In this document: one piece after another, positions 21,401 to 33,900 of the stretch
Layout: each line of letters starts with the position of its first letter
How positions within the stretch are numbered: position 1 is the stretch's first letter
DNA from: Bolinopsis microptera
Taxonomy: Eukaryota > Ctenophora > Tentaculata > Lobata > Bolinopsidae
Assembly: GCF_026151205.1 (NCBI RefSeq)
Contig: NC_087075.1
Span: 15,203,628 to 15,267,627 of the forward strand
Direction: 5' to 3'
Length of the DNA stretch: 64,000 nucleotides
The notes under the pieces: generated by a model
The model's input: the letters and a program-made list of their open reading frames with translations, nothing else
What the model was told of the DNA's origin: nothing
Databases searched by the model: none
Made by a program: the position numbers and the translations under genes

Positions 21401-23641
21401 TATTTTTTTTGTTTTTGACTGTCAATGTGTAAAAACGTTTTCTTACCATCATCCGATGAGTTTTTTGGTAAAATTTTGATACCAATATTTATCTCATCAA
21501 TGTGTTATGAGTCCTACATCTTCATATTATAAATTCCTGCATTGGTATGCGAGTTATTTCAAAATGAAAATTCCAGTGATCCGCGCTACGAAGAGTTCAC
21601 GTTCAGATGTAAGTGTTAACGCATCAACTTTTTACATACAACTGATAAATTTGGCGCGCGCGCCAGCGCTAATTCGTCCAAAAAGCATATGGTTCTTATT
21701 CTCAGTAAACAACAAAATGGCGAACCTTTTCTTGTTGCAGTACGACCACGTACGTAACGGTCCTTTGGGACAAATTTCCTTGTAACATATTCGAAAAGCT
21801 CTCTTGTTTTTTTCGCAACTCTCATGAGAGCCGATACTATTTGCACCATAATTTGGTGAGTGACGACTTCCCTTTATTTTTTATTCTGACAGAGCGGTAT
21901 CTTTCGGAACGTTGTGGTATGAGCGCGTTTATTTACGGTTATATGCCTAAATACATGAGCTGGTGCTCGGTTATTTTCATAAGTGGGCACTGGGTGCAAA
22001 AATAAGTTTATATCCAAGTCCGGTATTTCACCATAATTTTATTATCAGACTTTAAGGAATTTAAGCTGCAGGTTTCATGCTTATTTTTTCAGCTACCAGC
22101 TCTATTATCTACTCACACCATGCTAAACTATAGTGAGGCCGGTGAGTACAAGTTCAGAGTCATAAGTTAAGGTCCAATATATTATCCTGTATGTTTATAC
22201 TACATCCGTAAAATAAGCTATTATTCAGAGCTTGTATGTAAAACAAAAGGAGTAACAGTAGGAGTAACAGCAGTACAGAGGTCAAACTGAAGTTTAAATT
22301 CATGTCTAATGGAAGAGGGCATTTCTCTGCCATTTTTGTGCTTTCAAAACAAAAATAAACGGCGCATTTGATTGAAATTAATTTCAATTTAACATATGTA
22401 CAGTCATTAACAGTCATAAATGAAGCACAAATATAATATGAAGCTATAAAGTCAGACTCTAAATCGAATCGAGAGAAATTTAAAAGTTAAAATGTCTATT
22501 TTACTAGCAGTCAATATAATATTTGTTTCGTACAACAAGACTTGCTGAATAGCAAAGTTGCGGCTGCTTTTAAAATCAATCCATAGATTTAAGTTTTATT
22601 GTACGGTGAAAAATGTGCAGTCTTTAAGTCTTCTTTATTTGTACGCCTCAAAACTGGTTAGCAATTATGTAACATTTCTTTCTCATAAACAAGTTTATCA
22701 CATCATCAGATAAAAACATTTGAAAAACCATTACTAATAATGTATACTATGATTCGAATAAATTTATAACAAAAATACAGTCGATTTCTTTCTCAGTTAT
22801 CAGCAATAAAGTTTAAATCAAAATATGTTCTCTAACGCTTTCACAAGACCTTGCGAGTTGTGATAAAGAATAATTCAAGTTAATGCCGAGCGGTATTCAA
22901 ATATATTATTAATATTCAAATAACTTATTAATATTCAAGTAACTTATAATATTCAAATGAAATGGGTAGGCATTTTTTGTCCTGTGAAATGCGACCTCGG
23001 AGGACGTATTTAAGATTTTGAATCCGTTCAGTGCATTAAATAACGGTAGTTCGAGCGGTATCCGCTTCAACTACATAAATTACCTTGAGCAAGCTTTTAA
23101 AATGTTCAGGAAGAAGGGCATTTATTCCCTTCATTAACCAGTACAGTGCAGTAATCCTGGATTATCATAACTGGCAACATGACTTAAAATTATTATCCGT
23201 TATGTAATGGACCAAATCTAAAAGCCAATAACTACGTTTAAGATGTACATTGTACATATTAAGATGTACATTGTATAATCATGTAAGATGTATGATCCGT
23301 TAAAATGGAGTTGGTCCTTCCCAAATTGGCGCCATGTCGTCTGCTGTTTTATTAACTGTCGTGTGCTCCCGGAAACTCACTCTTATTATATGGCTGTGCC
23401 TTAAATAAACAAAAGTTCGGCAAGTACAGAATAGAGCGAGACCGCTTAAAACATATAATATAACAGCCCGGTGCCGATAAGTGCAGATAACTGATATATA
23501 GCAAGTGATTGCAATAAGATAAATTCGGAGTTCCGACAGATTTATTGAGTGTGGAAAAGGCTGTAACATCCAAATTTGAATAAAACCTAACCTTACACGT
23601 CCTAGATAATGAATTTGGAGATATTAATGTGTATAATTTAT
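21401..23641. other. Unassigned AT-rich DNA
   Basis: No gene, RNA or clear repeat was supported. A GC-rich palindrome GGCGCGCGCGCC lies at 21653. The minus-strand frame near 23300-23570 is hydrophobic in part but has no splice or homology support. Confidence 0.45.
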
Positions 23642-24450
23642 TTAGGGCGATGAGGCAAAAAATTTATTGTGAATAATTTCAGCATATTCTGAACTGTCTG
23701 TGCTGGCTGCACTTTTTGTTGGAGAGCTGTCTAAGAGCTCTTGCAGTTCTTTTATCGTTTCCTCCTCGTCAATAAGATCAATAAGATCTCGTTTTGGTTT
23801 TGAGTACGGTGTGGTACTTTTAATTTTCTCTCCAGTTCTAACAAGTATTGGAGTTGAACTTGTACTTCTTAATCTTCTTACCCTGATTGAATTGAAATAA
23901 TCATCGTTAGTTTATGAGATTTAAGCCAATTCTTTCCAGGAACGAAATGCTTGTTATCATACAGAGTTAAAGTGAGATTCTAAAGGTAATAAATTTAAAT
24001 TTTTTCAAAGGATGGCGTCCACTTTAATTCACTTTTTTTAGAACTTACAAACCGTTATTACACAGTATATTTCCAAAAAAATTAACTTCTAGGTAAATTT
24101 AACAAAACACTATGATCTGATATTGAATTACCTTTTCATCTTGAGCTTTGTTAACTCAATCCTATCCTGACATCTGTTCACCGAATCAGTACAATCCTGA
24201 AAATATTTCACATGAAATTTAAACTGATTGCCTTCGTTTCACGTTTGGTAAGAAGGAAATTTATGCGATTTAAATTGTTATTGCATTAATTAAAACCCCC
24301 TGTGGTTCTTCTAATAGGACAATAATATTTTATTAAAAGAACAACCAGCATCAATCAACAAAATCTTGTATAAAATATGCTTCGCACAATACTGACCTTA
24401 CATATCAGCAAATGCTCCATGTTCTTCAGGCAGTTCAGGGTAGTAGCCAT
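23642..24450 (-). CDS. Three-exon gene for an unrecognised 119-aa protein
   Basis: Exon 1 (24450-24397) begins MATTLNCLKNMEHLLICK and ends at a GTCAGT donor. Exon 2 (24196-24132) follows TATTTTCAG, encodes DCTDSVNRCQDRIELTKLKM and ends at GTAATT. Exon 3 (23882-23642) follows a CAATCAG acceptor, encodes a basic RRLRSTSSTP region, then DLIDLIDEEETIKELQELL (acidic, probably a short helix or coiled coil) and ends ...NKFFASSP and stop. Phases are 0 and 2 and close exactly. AATAAA follows the stop within a few bases. There is no signal peptide or transmembrane segment; charged and serine-rich parts suggest a small, partly disordered nuclear or cytoplasmic protein. I do not recognise the family. Confidence 0.68.
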
Positions 24451-27149
24451 TTTTCTATTCTAAGACAAACAAAGTTAGCTGCTATTAATATCATAACGCA
24501 GTATTACAGATAAGAAAAAATATATTTAGTATGATTTTTGTGTATGTAAAAATTGTCCTTGAAAAAGTTTTGGGGTGACATTTAGTAGTTCTATGATAGA
24601 GAAAATAAAACATAAACACACGGAATATTGATGTAACATAAGCATAAACAACAATGAAATCTTCATTTTTACGGTATTTGTGATTCATCACAATTGCATT
24701 CTATATATATCCTAATTATTAAAACACAGAAAATGTAAGTAAAATTAACGAAAACGAAAAATATCGTAAATATTACTGAAACTCTCACGTAAGCTGTTTA
24801 CACTTTACATTCTATGTGGATAAATACTTCTTCAAAACATTACAGTTGAGTGCCTTGGAAATTATGTAATCCCTTCAATTTACTTGTGGTAACTTAGTTT
24901 TAAGTTACGTGGTGACTTAGTGCTAACTAATAGATACATAACTCAGACATGAACTAAAATGTGCCTAAGATTCATGTTTATAAAAATACGATTTTACTAT
25001 TATTAGCAGTCTCGCGAGTAACAATAATCACACTTATTTCAAGATATCTCAGCTTCTGATACTATTGTCCCCTGGTTCCAATTTGGTTCTAAAAATCCGG
25101 ATTCATCTACTCTACATGTTGAAGGATAAGCTTACATATTACAAAACCATAATTTCAAAGTATTAATTAGTTCACTTATCCTTCAAAACAGCCATTTCCG
25201 TTTAATATTCTCCAGTACTGTTCTATTTATTACAGTATTAATATGGAAAATTCAAGAAACTTGTACCTATCATAGCCTATAATTCGAGAGTTTTTTATGT
25301 AATGTATTTTATTTATACTTTACTTTAATGGATTTACCTATTTAACGTCAGGATAACCGACAGGTATCATATAGGAGAGTAATATGACAGGCTACAACCA
25401 AAAAGCTCTTGAATTGCTGGATTATACTTGTAGGCAGCATCACACTAATATAACATAACAGTTAATAGTATGGTAGTAAAAAGCAATAATATAACTAGCA
25501 TAAGAAGATGATTAGCTTTCCCTCTAGCATTACTAAGTAGTTTAATAAGATCCTACTCAAATTCAGCTGGTAACACGCCATCTGTCCGACAGCACTATTT
25601 TCTTGTGTGATATCTCAATTCTCAAATTTGGCACATAGAAACTCGCTCAAACTTACACAGATTATCTGTCTTATAACCACCATACTTTATGGAAAGTTTC
25701 CTAGTCGGGCAGATGTCGCTGTCGGACAGATGTCGCCCAATCGCAAACAACATACAATTTACGTAACTGAAATATTAACTTGTTCGATTGATTAAAAAAC
25801 CTTTTGTCCAATTTCGATAATGTCTGTCTTATATTCACAATTAAATTCTAAACAATAAATAAATTGAAATATATACTAAAACCTGCATCATCAAAATAAC
25901 TTACATAACTGAAAAAGTAACTTGTTCGATTGAATATCAACAATCCAAATAAAAATAAAGATTGCCGAAATGCCGATGTCAAAGCGGCTGGCCTATGAAT
26001 ATACCCCAAACTATGATATTTAGTTAATGAATATGATATAATTAAAGGTTAGTATAGCAACGGTATAAAAAACAACTTAAGGATGTATATCATTAAACAT
26101 TGTTGTAAATCGTTCACTCCAATACCATGTCCGTAACAAATACAGCTTTCTGTCCAATTTAGATACCTTATAAGAACGAATTTCATGAGACTAAATTTTT
26201 CGACGACTAATTATTAAGGGAGACCAAAATTTCAGTAGAGCATATATGACATGAATTGTGTTGACCTTACATTGTTTATAATTAATATGATGACATGATC
26301 ACTGTTCCTACTGCTGAACTACTTTGTTGGGAGGAAAGACCGTTGTGAAACTACGTAGCACAGAACTGAACCAAAGTCCTATTGTACTTGAAGGCTTAGG
26401 GTTAACTATAAAGTATTATATATGACTTTATATGCAAAATCGGAAAAACAAACTAGCTAAATAATGGAAAAATCATATAAATGGAATGGAAAATAATTAT
26501 TATTAGTTACTATTATCATTACAATAAAAATTACATTAAAAAAAATTGTCATCTGTTAACTACAGTGCCCCTCTTAACAGCACCCGATGTTAACATTTTA
26601 CCAATTGCAATTTGCAGCGCATACTAAAATCACCCGACAAAGAGCATTCTAACAACTACAGTGTAACAGTGGTCAGTGCCCCCTTCTAGTACCCCAACTA
26701 TCTATTAAAGTATTAACTGCAGTGCCCATTACAAGGCACAAGCACCCGATCTTAGAACTCTATTAACTGCAGTTCCCGCTACCAGCACCCGATTTTAAGA
26801 ATAAAGTGGAAAATACTTAATAAACAATATGACTTATATCAAAATTGGTTCAGTCAAAACAGCAATAATGCCAATGGTATAAATCGTATCTATTTTAGAA
26901 ATCATTCACCCGAGGATTTCCAGAAAATAATAAGGAATATAAATAAAAGTCATACATGAGGAATCACCATCTATTGACAGTGTAAGCGTTCATGTAATAA
27001 ATGCTTTCTAGTCAAATGTGTATCAGTGGATTAATTCAACACAGATTAAATAATGTCGAACTCTACAATTGAGTTATTGTGGACTAAAAAATATAGCAAT
27101 TTGGCCGTCTCAACTGTTTCATTACTGAGTAGTCATCAAAGTGCTGGCA
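24451..27149. other. AT-rich DNA without a supported gene
   Basis: Upstream region of the 119-aa gene and beyond. Degenerate repeats around TTAACTGCAGTGCCC and AGCACCCGAT occur at 26560-26800. GTCGGACAGATGTCGC-like repeats occur at 25590 and 25708-25738. No exons recognised. Confidence 0.5.
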
Positions 27150-27458
27150 AGCATGACCGTGCCTCTTATACATTCTATACTATTATACCCCCTTTACTGT
27201 TTTTCAGACATTAAGTTGGTATATTCACGAATTTTATCAACTTTGGAGTCCCGTTGTGATTCTAGTTCTTTATGAAATCTTTTGAAACTTAGCACGCCTT
27301 ATCGACAGATATGCCTACCTAAACACAAGGAAATGTTTTCAAAGGTTAAAGTTCGAAATCGTTGAAATTACCTCCTTATTAATATAAATGAGGTTATGAG
27401 TTTACATTTTGACTTTTTAAAATACCCTGACATCATAATCAAAAAGAGATGATATTTT
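27150..27458. repeat. Diverged copy of the composite element modules (A fragment plus module B)
   Basis: It starts with AGTGCTGGCAAGCATGACCG and a TACTATTATACCCCC stretch, as in module A at 49.2 kb. It then follows the same order as inverted module B at 59.2-59.6 kb (TGTGATT...TTTGAAACTT, CCTAAACACAAGGAAATG, TCAAAAAGAGATGATAT). Identity is visibly lower than among the 49-60 kb copies, so it is older. Confidence 0.75.
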
Positions 27459-27965
27459 ACCAAAACTCATAATCATGGGTAGAGTGGACCGCTGCCAGTT
27501 TCTCTCTTTCCCAAACAAAAGTAAATGACATTCATTTGAATGACCGTCTGCAAATGAAGAATGATACCGAGAATGAAATCGGTCGCTCGCTTTTCCCATT
27601 CATTTACATTTATAATTGTAATAGATTAAAAAGAACTACCTGAAGGTATCTGTACTCGGCAATGAAGATTCAATAATGAATAAACATCAGCTTATTGGAC
27701 ACTAACTATACCGCCCTCATCCCGAAATACTAGGTATCGACCAGAACGCAACCCAAAGAGATTTTTACAGCATGTGATTGATGCGATTATTCGAAACTTA
27801 TTACAATTCGTAAGCCGTGAATGAATGGGAAAAGCGAGCGACCGATTTCATTCTCGGTATCATTTAGCATTCGCAGACGGTCATTTAAATTGATATCATT
27901 TACTTTTGTTTGGGAAAGAGAGACACTGGCAGCGGTCCACTCTACCCATGGTTATGGGTTTTGAT
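27459..27965. mobile_element. Palindromic (fold-back) MITE, diverged copy
   Basis: Terminal inverted repeats begin ACCAAAACTCATAATCATGG and include GTAGAGTGGACCGCTGCC, with inner inverted segments GATACCGAGAATGAAATCGG and AAGCGAGCGACCG. It ends 16 bp before the stop codon of the FEN1-like gene, so the 3' UTR of that gene probably runs into it. Confidence 0.88.
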
Positions 27966-27981
27966 TAAATTACACACAAGG

Positions 27982-30900
27982 TTACACACTACAGTCGCCT
28001 TTACAGCCGCATTGGGACCAGCAAACCGTACATTTACATCTGGTACAAGAACTGCCGACCCTACAAGAGCAAGAACGCATCAATTTCTTAAACTCGTCAT
28101 TTTCTTTAGTGTAGATCCTATTTGTCCATACGCTGAGCAACTTACCTTCTTTTTGTTTCCAACCCCAGTCGACGGGATCTGGTAAGACTGGATACGGTTC
28201 AGCTGCACTCATCCAAAGGAACGATGCCACGTATAAACTTCTTTTGGCATGTTGAAACAGCGCTGGCTTAGATGGTGGTAATGACCGTAAAGTAGTGATG
28301 TTCGACGACAAAAGTTCTAGACGGGCCACAGCACTTCCTTTCTCCGGATAAGCAACCCTGTAGACTCTCAGCACAAAGTTTTCTAATTTGGAGAACTCGC
28401 TCATGAGTAGGGAAGGTCTTTTAACGAGAGATGAAAACAAAGTCCCCGCCTCATTATTACTTACGTACTCTTTCAACCACGCTGACTTTCCTCTACCGTA
28501 GAAGCTTTCAGTAAAGTCGCAGCCGGACAAGGAATGTAAGAGGACTAGACCTAGAGTTCGGTCCATGCCAACATAACCCGCAATAAGATCTATGTCAATA
28601 CAGTTGGACTGATTTACTCCTGTAATGACATATATCTTACAACTAGGCCTAGCCTCTCGAAACTTTCCTAGGAAGGCGGTAACAATAACGACAACGTCAG
28701 TGTCGTTACTGATGACAGTGATCTTTTCGAACTTCTTTAACGCGTCCAAGATGTGGAGGACAATGCGGTAATCAGCTTCCAGTTGTGAACTCCCGACGAT
28801 GTCAGTTATTCCCTGTCGGTTCTGAAGGACTTCATCATGCTTCGTTAATACGAACTGTTTGGAGCAAGTGCTAGACTGATCGAACATAAAAGATATGAGC
28901 TGTTCGTACAGTTCGCACTTGTTTTCATTAACTTTCATCAGATTTTCCGCGAACTTACCGGGAAATTTGTCTTCTGGCGTGAAGTTTACCATACTCCCAC
29001 TCCCTCGACCCTGGCGAGTGAACTCTTTGAGGATATTGTCCTCTTTGTAGTTGTCCGTGACAATATCAACCCTCGAATGAGCTGCTCCCAGCAGAGAAGT
29101 TCTATCCCAGACAGCTTTATAAAACTGGGCCATCTTGAAATATTTACCGTGACAAAGGGCAGTAACGATGCAGCTCAAGTCGATAACTACCGCCTCACTG
29201 TGATGTCCATTAGTGAGGTCGACAGTAGATACCTTCTTGAGACAGTCGAGAAGCTTACTCTTTGATGACCGATAAGCTTCACCACCCCTTGTCAGGCATG
29301 CTGGTATGTTGAGGTACTCGTAATGGAGGGCTTCCAATGTCTCTGTAGGTCGTTTTTGAGAAACATCTTTCAGCTTTGAGAGAAGCTTTACTTCCTGGAC
29401 AACACTGAGATGTTCGGGTGTTATCTTAAGCTTCTCTGGATGCCCTGGGAGGAGTATGTTGGTTGTTGTCAGAGCGTCCGTGAGTGGTACTCTGCACGTT
29501 ACTAACCTATCCATAACATACTCCTCGTACCTCTTCGTACCGTCCGCAACAAGGTTCTTCATAAAAAGAGAGACCATTTTGCTCGACGGCACCTGTTGCC
29601 GATTATTCAGGCAGACCAGAGAGGAATGAGAAGAAAATGGATCGAATCTCTCCTGAATGGCACTCTTTAGCAGACGGAAGTCAGAGAGAAACGTTTTTTG
29701 ATAACCTACGCGATCACTGTGGTGCTTCAACTTCGTAGGATCGCTCTCGATCTTCTCTCCAAAAATTTCCGGATAACAATCTTCATACTCCGATAGAAGA
29801 CGGAGCACCTCAGGGCAGGCCATGTTCCACCGGTCTCCAATATCTGTACCCAAAGCTCCGTGCAGGCTTTTTATGTCTTTGTTCAGTTGTTCATAAGCCT
29901 GGTCAAGAGCCATAGAGGAAAAGGGCCGACCGGTCCTCGATACAGTAAAATTGCCGTGCTCAGAAAATTCTACGTAGATGTCAGGGTGAGAAATTTGAAT
30001 TTTTTTCAGATCCTCTAAATGAACAGAAAGCCATCTGCTATAATGCGTATGGTTCAATTGGAACATATACGGCATAATCTTCTCAAGGCAAGCGATGTAC
30101 AGCTTAAAATTTCTGGATCTTATTGAGTATTTGAAAGTCAAAAATAGCACACCGAATTTCAGCACACAGTCCCAGTATACAAACATTTCAGAATCTAACT
30201 GCTGGTCCTCTGTCAGGCTTGATTTCTCCTTCATGTCATAAAGGACTGAGGTGACCAACTGAAAACAGAGGTTGGTTATCTTACCATTCAACAATGAATA
30301 ATTATAGCTAGAACTACATCGACAAATCTATTCTGCGACAAGAAGAAAGCTATCTTTCTTGTTCAAATAGGAATGATATGGAAACTGAGTAATCGTTGGA
30401 GTAAACCTTAAACCCGGGGATTCGCAAAGAGCCCTTTTTACCTGAATCAACAAAGCCGACCGTGCGATATTATTCGAACTCAGGAGAGCATTTCCCGCAG
30501 ACTCGACTGATAAGTCTTTTGTGAGGTCCATCACTTCTTTTAGCCCAGTTCCAGCAACAAGCTGGGCGAAAATCTGTTCCAGCACCTGAATCGAACAGAA
30601 ACTTATCAGAAGCTGCCGAACAACTATGATCTATTTAACAATTCTCATCAGGTAATAATGCTATAATACATCAGCATACATTTTAATATAATATGCACAT
30701 TATATGTAATATACATTATAAATTATTCAGTATACACGTATGCATAAGAAGTTTGAACAAATTTGATAAGTCTACCTTTTCGATGTGCATAGCTCCCATT
30801 AATGGAAGGTACACTGACGGGTCGTATCCGGGAACAAACCACTGTATCTCTTTACAGTTTGTATATACAGGTTGGTCACTAACGTCAATTGTGACCTGAC

Positions 30901-33900
30901 CAGGGTTCAGATGTTGTGTTCCCTTCCTGGTCGGTAATGGTTACTTTTAAAACCCGACGAATGTAATGTCACAAACCTAGTTTATTCTAAATAAGAATTG
31001 TACAATGCGTATTATGATTTAAATGAGTAAATAACTAACATTGCTATGTTTATCGTATGTCGAGCCATTTCATGTGAGTTAATAGACTCCTTCTGTAGTG
31101 GTAAGGACCCCAGTAGAGTTTTTTCTACAGGAGAAGCGTTTCGAGAGTGGTATGTTGACCATGAAAGATTCTCCAACACACAAGTTGCTTTACTAACATA
31201 CTCCAGCCATTTCAGTTGTAATTCGTAACCGGTTTTAAACTGAAAGTTAGTATAATGAGTCGGGTTCGATTTTACCAGTCTGCGTGAATGGATTAAGTAA
31301 ATAAAGTATATATTCGTTAAGGACTGTACCTATTCAAAATATACAACTGATATATCGGCTGTAAAGTGTAACGTTCTTTAAAATTGTACATTTAACAAAT
31401 AAACAAAATATGTCTTGAAGGATAACTCAGAAAAAGTATTAACTTCTGGTAAAACTTACTTCGGTATCATCAACTGGAAGAGAATTCACGTTGTTAAGAG
31501 GAGCTGAGAACTTCTTTGGTATATACGTCCGCGTACAGGATTTCTCAAAATTAAAGTACTCAGCTAGTTCGTTCTTCTCATTAGATTCGTCATATAGGGT
31601 AAGATTTCTACGCTGACCCTGCTTTCCTGGATGATAAACCTGTTAGCTTTAACGCTTATTATACAAATTATAGAGGGGGGGGGGGGGGGGGGGTAAAAGT
31701 CAGTACCTATACGTTGGCCTTAATAGCTCAGTCACCGAGTGCCCAATCGAAATAATTCTTTCTGGTATGACTTACTAAGTTACTACTACCACTGGTACGA
31801 GGAATCTGTCAAATCGAAAAATTAGGTTAATTTTCACATTTATTTGATAGTTTGGATAGTCGGATCGAGCCAAATTTTATTGAATTGCCTTTGGCTATTT
31901 AAATTACGTTTGTCCTGAAAAAATGAGAGTTCTAGCTTCTCAGATGACCGAGATATAAAGCATAACGAGTTCGTTCATTACGTGTGATCAGGTGATTGGG
32001 TTGAGGCTAGATCAGCATTATGGGAATCGTGCAGAGAGCCCAATTACGGTGTCGTAATTGGGTAATCATTGAGTACCCAGTCAATTTTGCTAACGAGATA
32101 AACAACGGAATCCTCGAAGAAGTAGGTACAGTATGCCATCTGCAAAGCAACAACTCTCAAATATAAAACACAGCGGTGGTATAAGACCAAACGTATAGGT
32201 ACTGAATTTTGGCTCTCCTGTATATTAATCATTATATATATTTATCATGGAGGTTGGAGCCTTAATACTACAACAATCAAATTTATATCATTATTATCTT
32301 TGAGTATGTGGAACGACTCAAACTGCAAGGAAAATGTTATCGCAATTTTGCACTGCCCAGCACTAGTATTGCAATTGGTAAAGTTTCGTTTTACCTTCTC
32401 TCGGGAACTGCATTGTCGACATTACGGTTCCATGGAAATGTCCCTTTCCTTGTATGTTGGTCCTGTCTGCATCCAGGTTGTCTTTTCCCCACAGTAAAAT
32501 TACACCGTAGACACAGATGGTTGGCACCACGATTGTTTTCATAGTCTGTTTTGCTGCTTCTCCCATGTTGGTCATCAGATCAAGGCAGCGTCTATAATGT
32601 GGTAACTGAAGTAAACACTCAGATGATTATTTTGAAAGGGGTTGTTTGGAAGTATGCTACCTCAAATTTCCAGTTTAATTTTAAAGCGGTCACATCCAAA
32701 TTTGCAAATCAAATGATTTAATGAGGAGACTAAAACCTGTCCACTGGAGTGTAAAGTATCAACCGAATTAGCACTTTGTGTGGTAGCATATAGTTTCAAC
32801 GCCAGGTACTGTATAACTGGTGACTCTTTACTAGGATCTCGTCTCCTATATCCAGCATCCTGTAAATTAACCAGTTAAAAAGGATCAATAAACTGTTTCG
32901 TTACATGCATAATATGGAAAAGAGTAAGCTTGAGCTACTGCATGAATTGCGATAATCGTTTGTGATTAATTTCTTTGAAGGAATTCCATTTACTATGGAC
33001 CAATTTTGAATCATTGATAACAATTACCTGATTTCTTACTCTGTCCATCATGTTGTATTGAATTACACTCGCAATACTGTCAGCAATGTACGCAAATTCT
33101 CCTATACTAACAGGTTGACCATACAATAGTAAGTTTACGAGTTCTATCAGATCATCAGCGGGAGATTGGTTGCGGATAATTTCATCATTGAAGGTACCAA
33201 CAAATTTATTATCAATGGCAAGCGACTCATTCCTAACCTTCTTAACTGAGTCGTCCAAGGTTTCTTCACTGAAGTGAAGTTTGCCTAAACCGTCGAATAG
33301 TTTTTTGTTTAGACAAACATACCCTTTTTTACCATTAGCATTTGAAACAACCGTTAATTGCTCGCTGCAGTGGGTTTTCAGTAGTTTTAATATTTTGAAC
33401 TCTGAGCATGGCAAAAGTTCAGATTCAATATCCTTCAAACCGATGCAGAGTTGTTTTACTGATCTAGAAAACATATTTACAGCATGTTCGGAACTGAAAA
33501 CAATCCGATCACTCTCCTCAATGATACAAATCATCTTCTGTAGGGCAGTTATTGTGAGTGAAGCAGCAGAGTCTAAAGAAGGTGATTTTTGGCTCACAAC
33601 TGAGGCCGGAGAGGAACAATCCACACTTCTCATCGGGGTTGTCTGACTTGCTTCCTTATCAGCTTCTGGTGGAAGGAGCGATGGTTGTGGGGTGACCTCC
33701 AATGATTTCCTCTTTTGCCTCTTAATAGGTGTGTGTATTTTTGCTGCCTTCCTTTTAAGGGTTGTTAACGAGTGTTGCACATTGCAGCGTCTGTGATACA
33801 CAGCCGTTTTTGCAACAAGGGTCCTAATGATGCTCTCCGATTGATCAAAGTTCCCGTCCCATCCCAGGTTGAAGAGATTCGGAGTTATCCTCAGGCCTTT

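Noticed and set aside
30328-30330. Nonsense mutation or stop-codon readthrough in the FEN1-like gene
   Set aside because: A 183-bp in-phase GT-AG intron removes the TAG and gives a junction that fits the family pattern.
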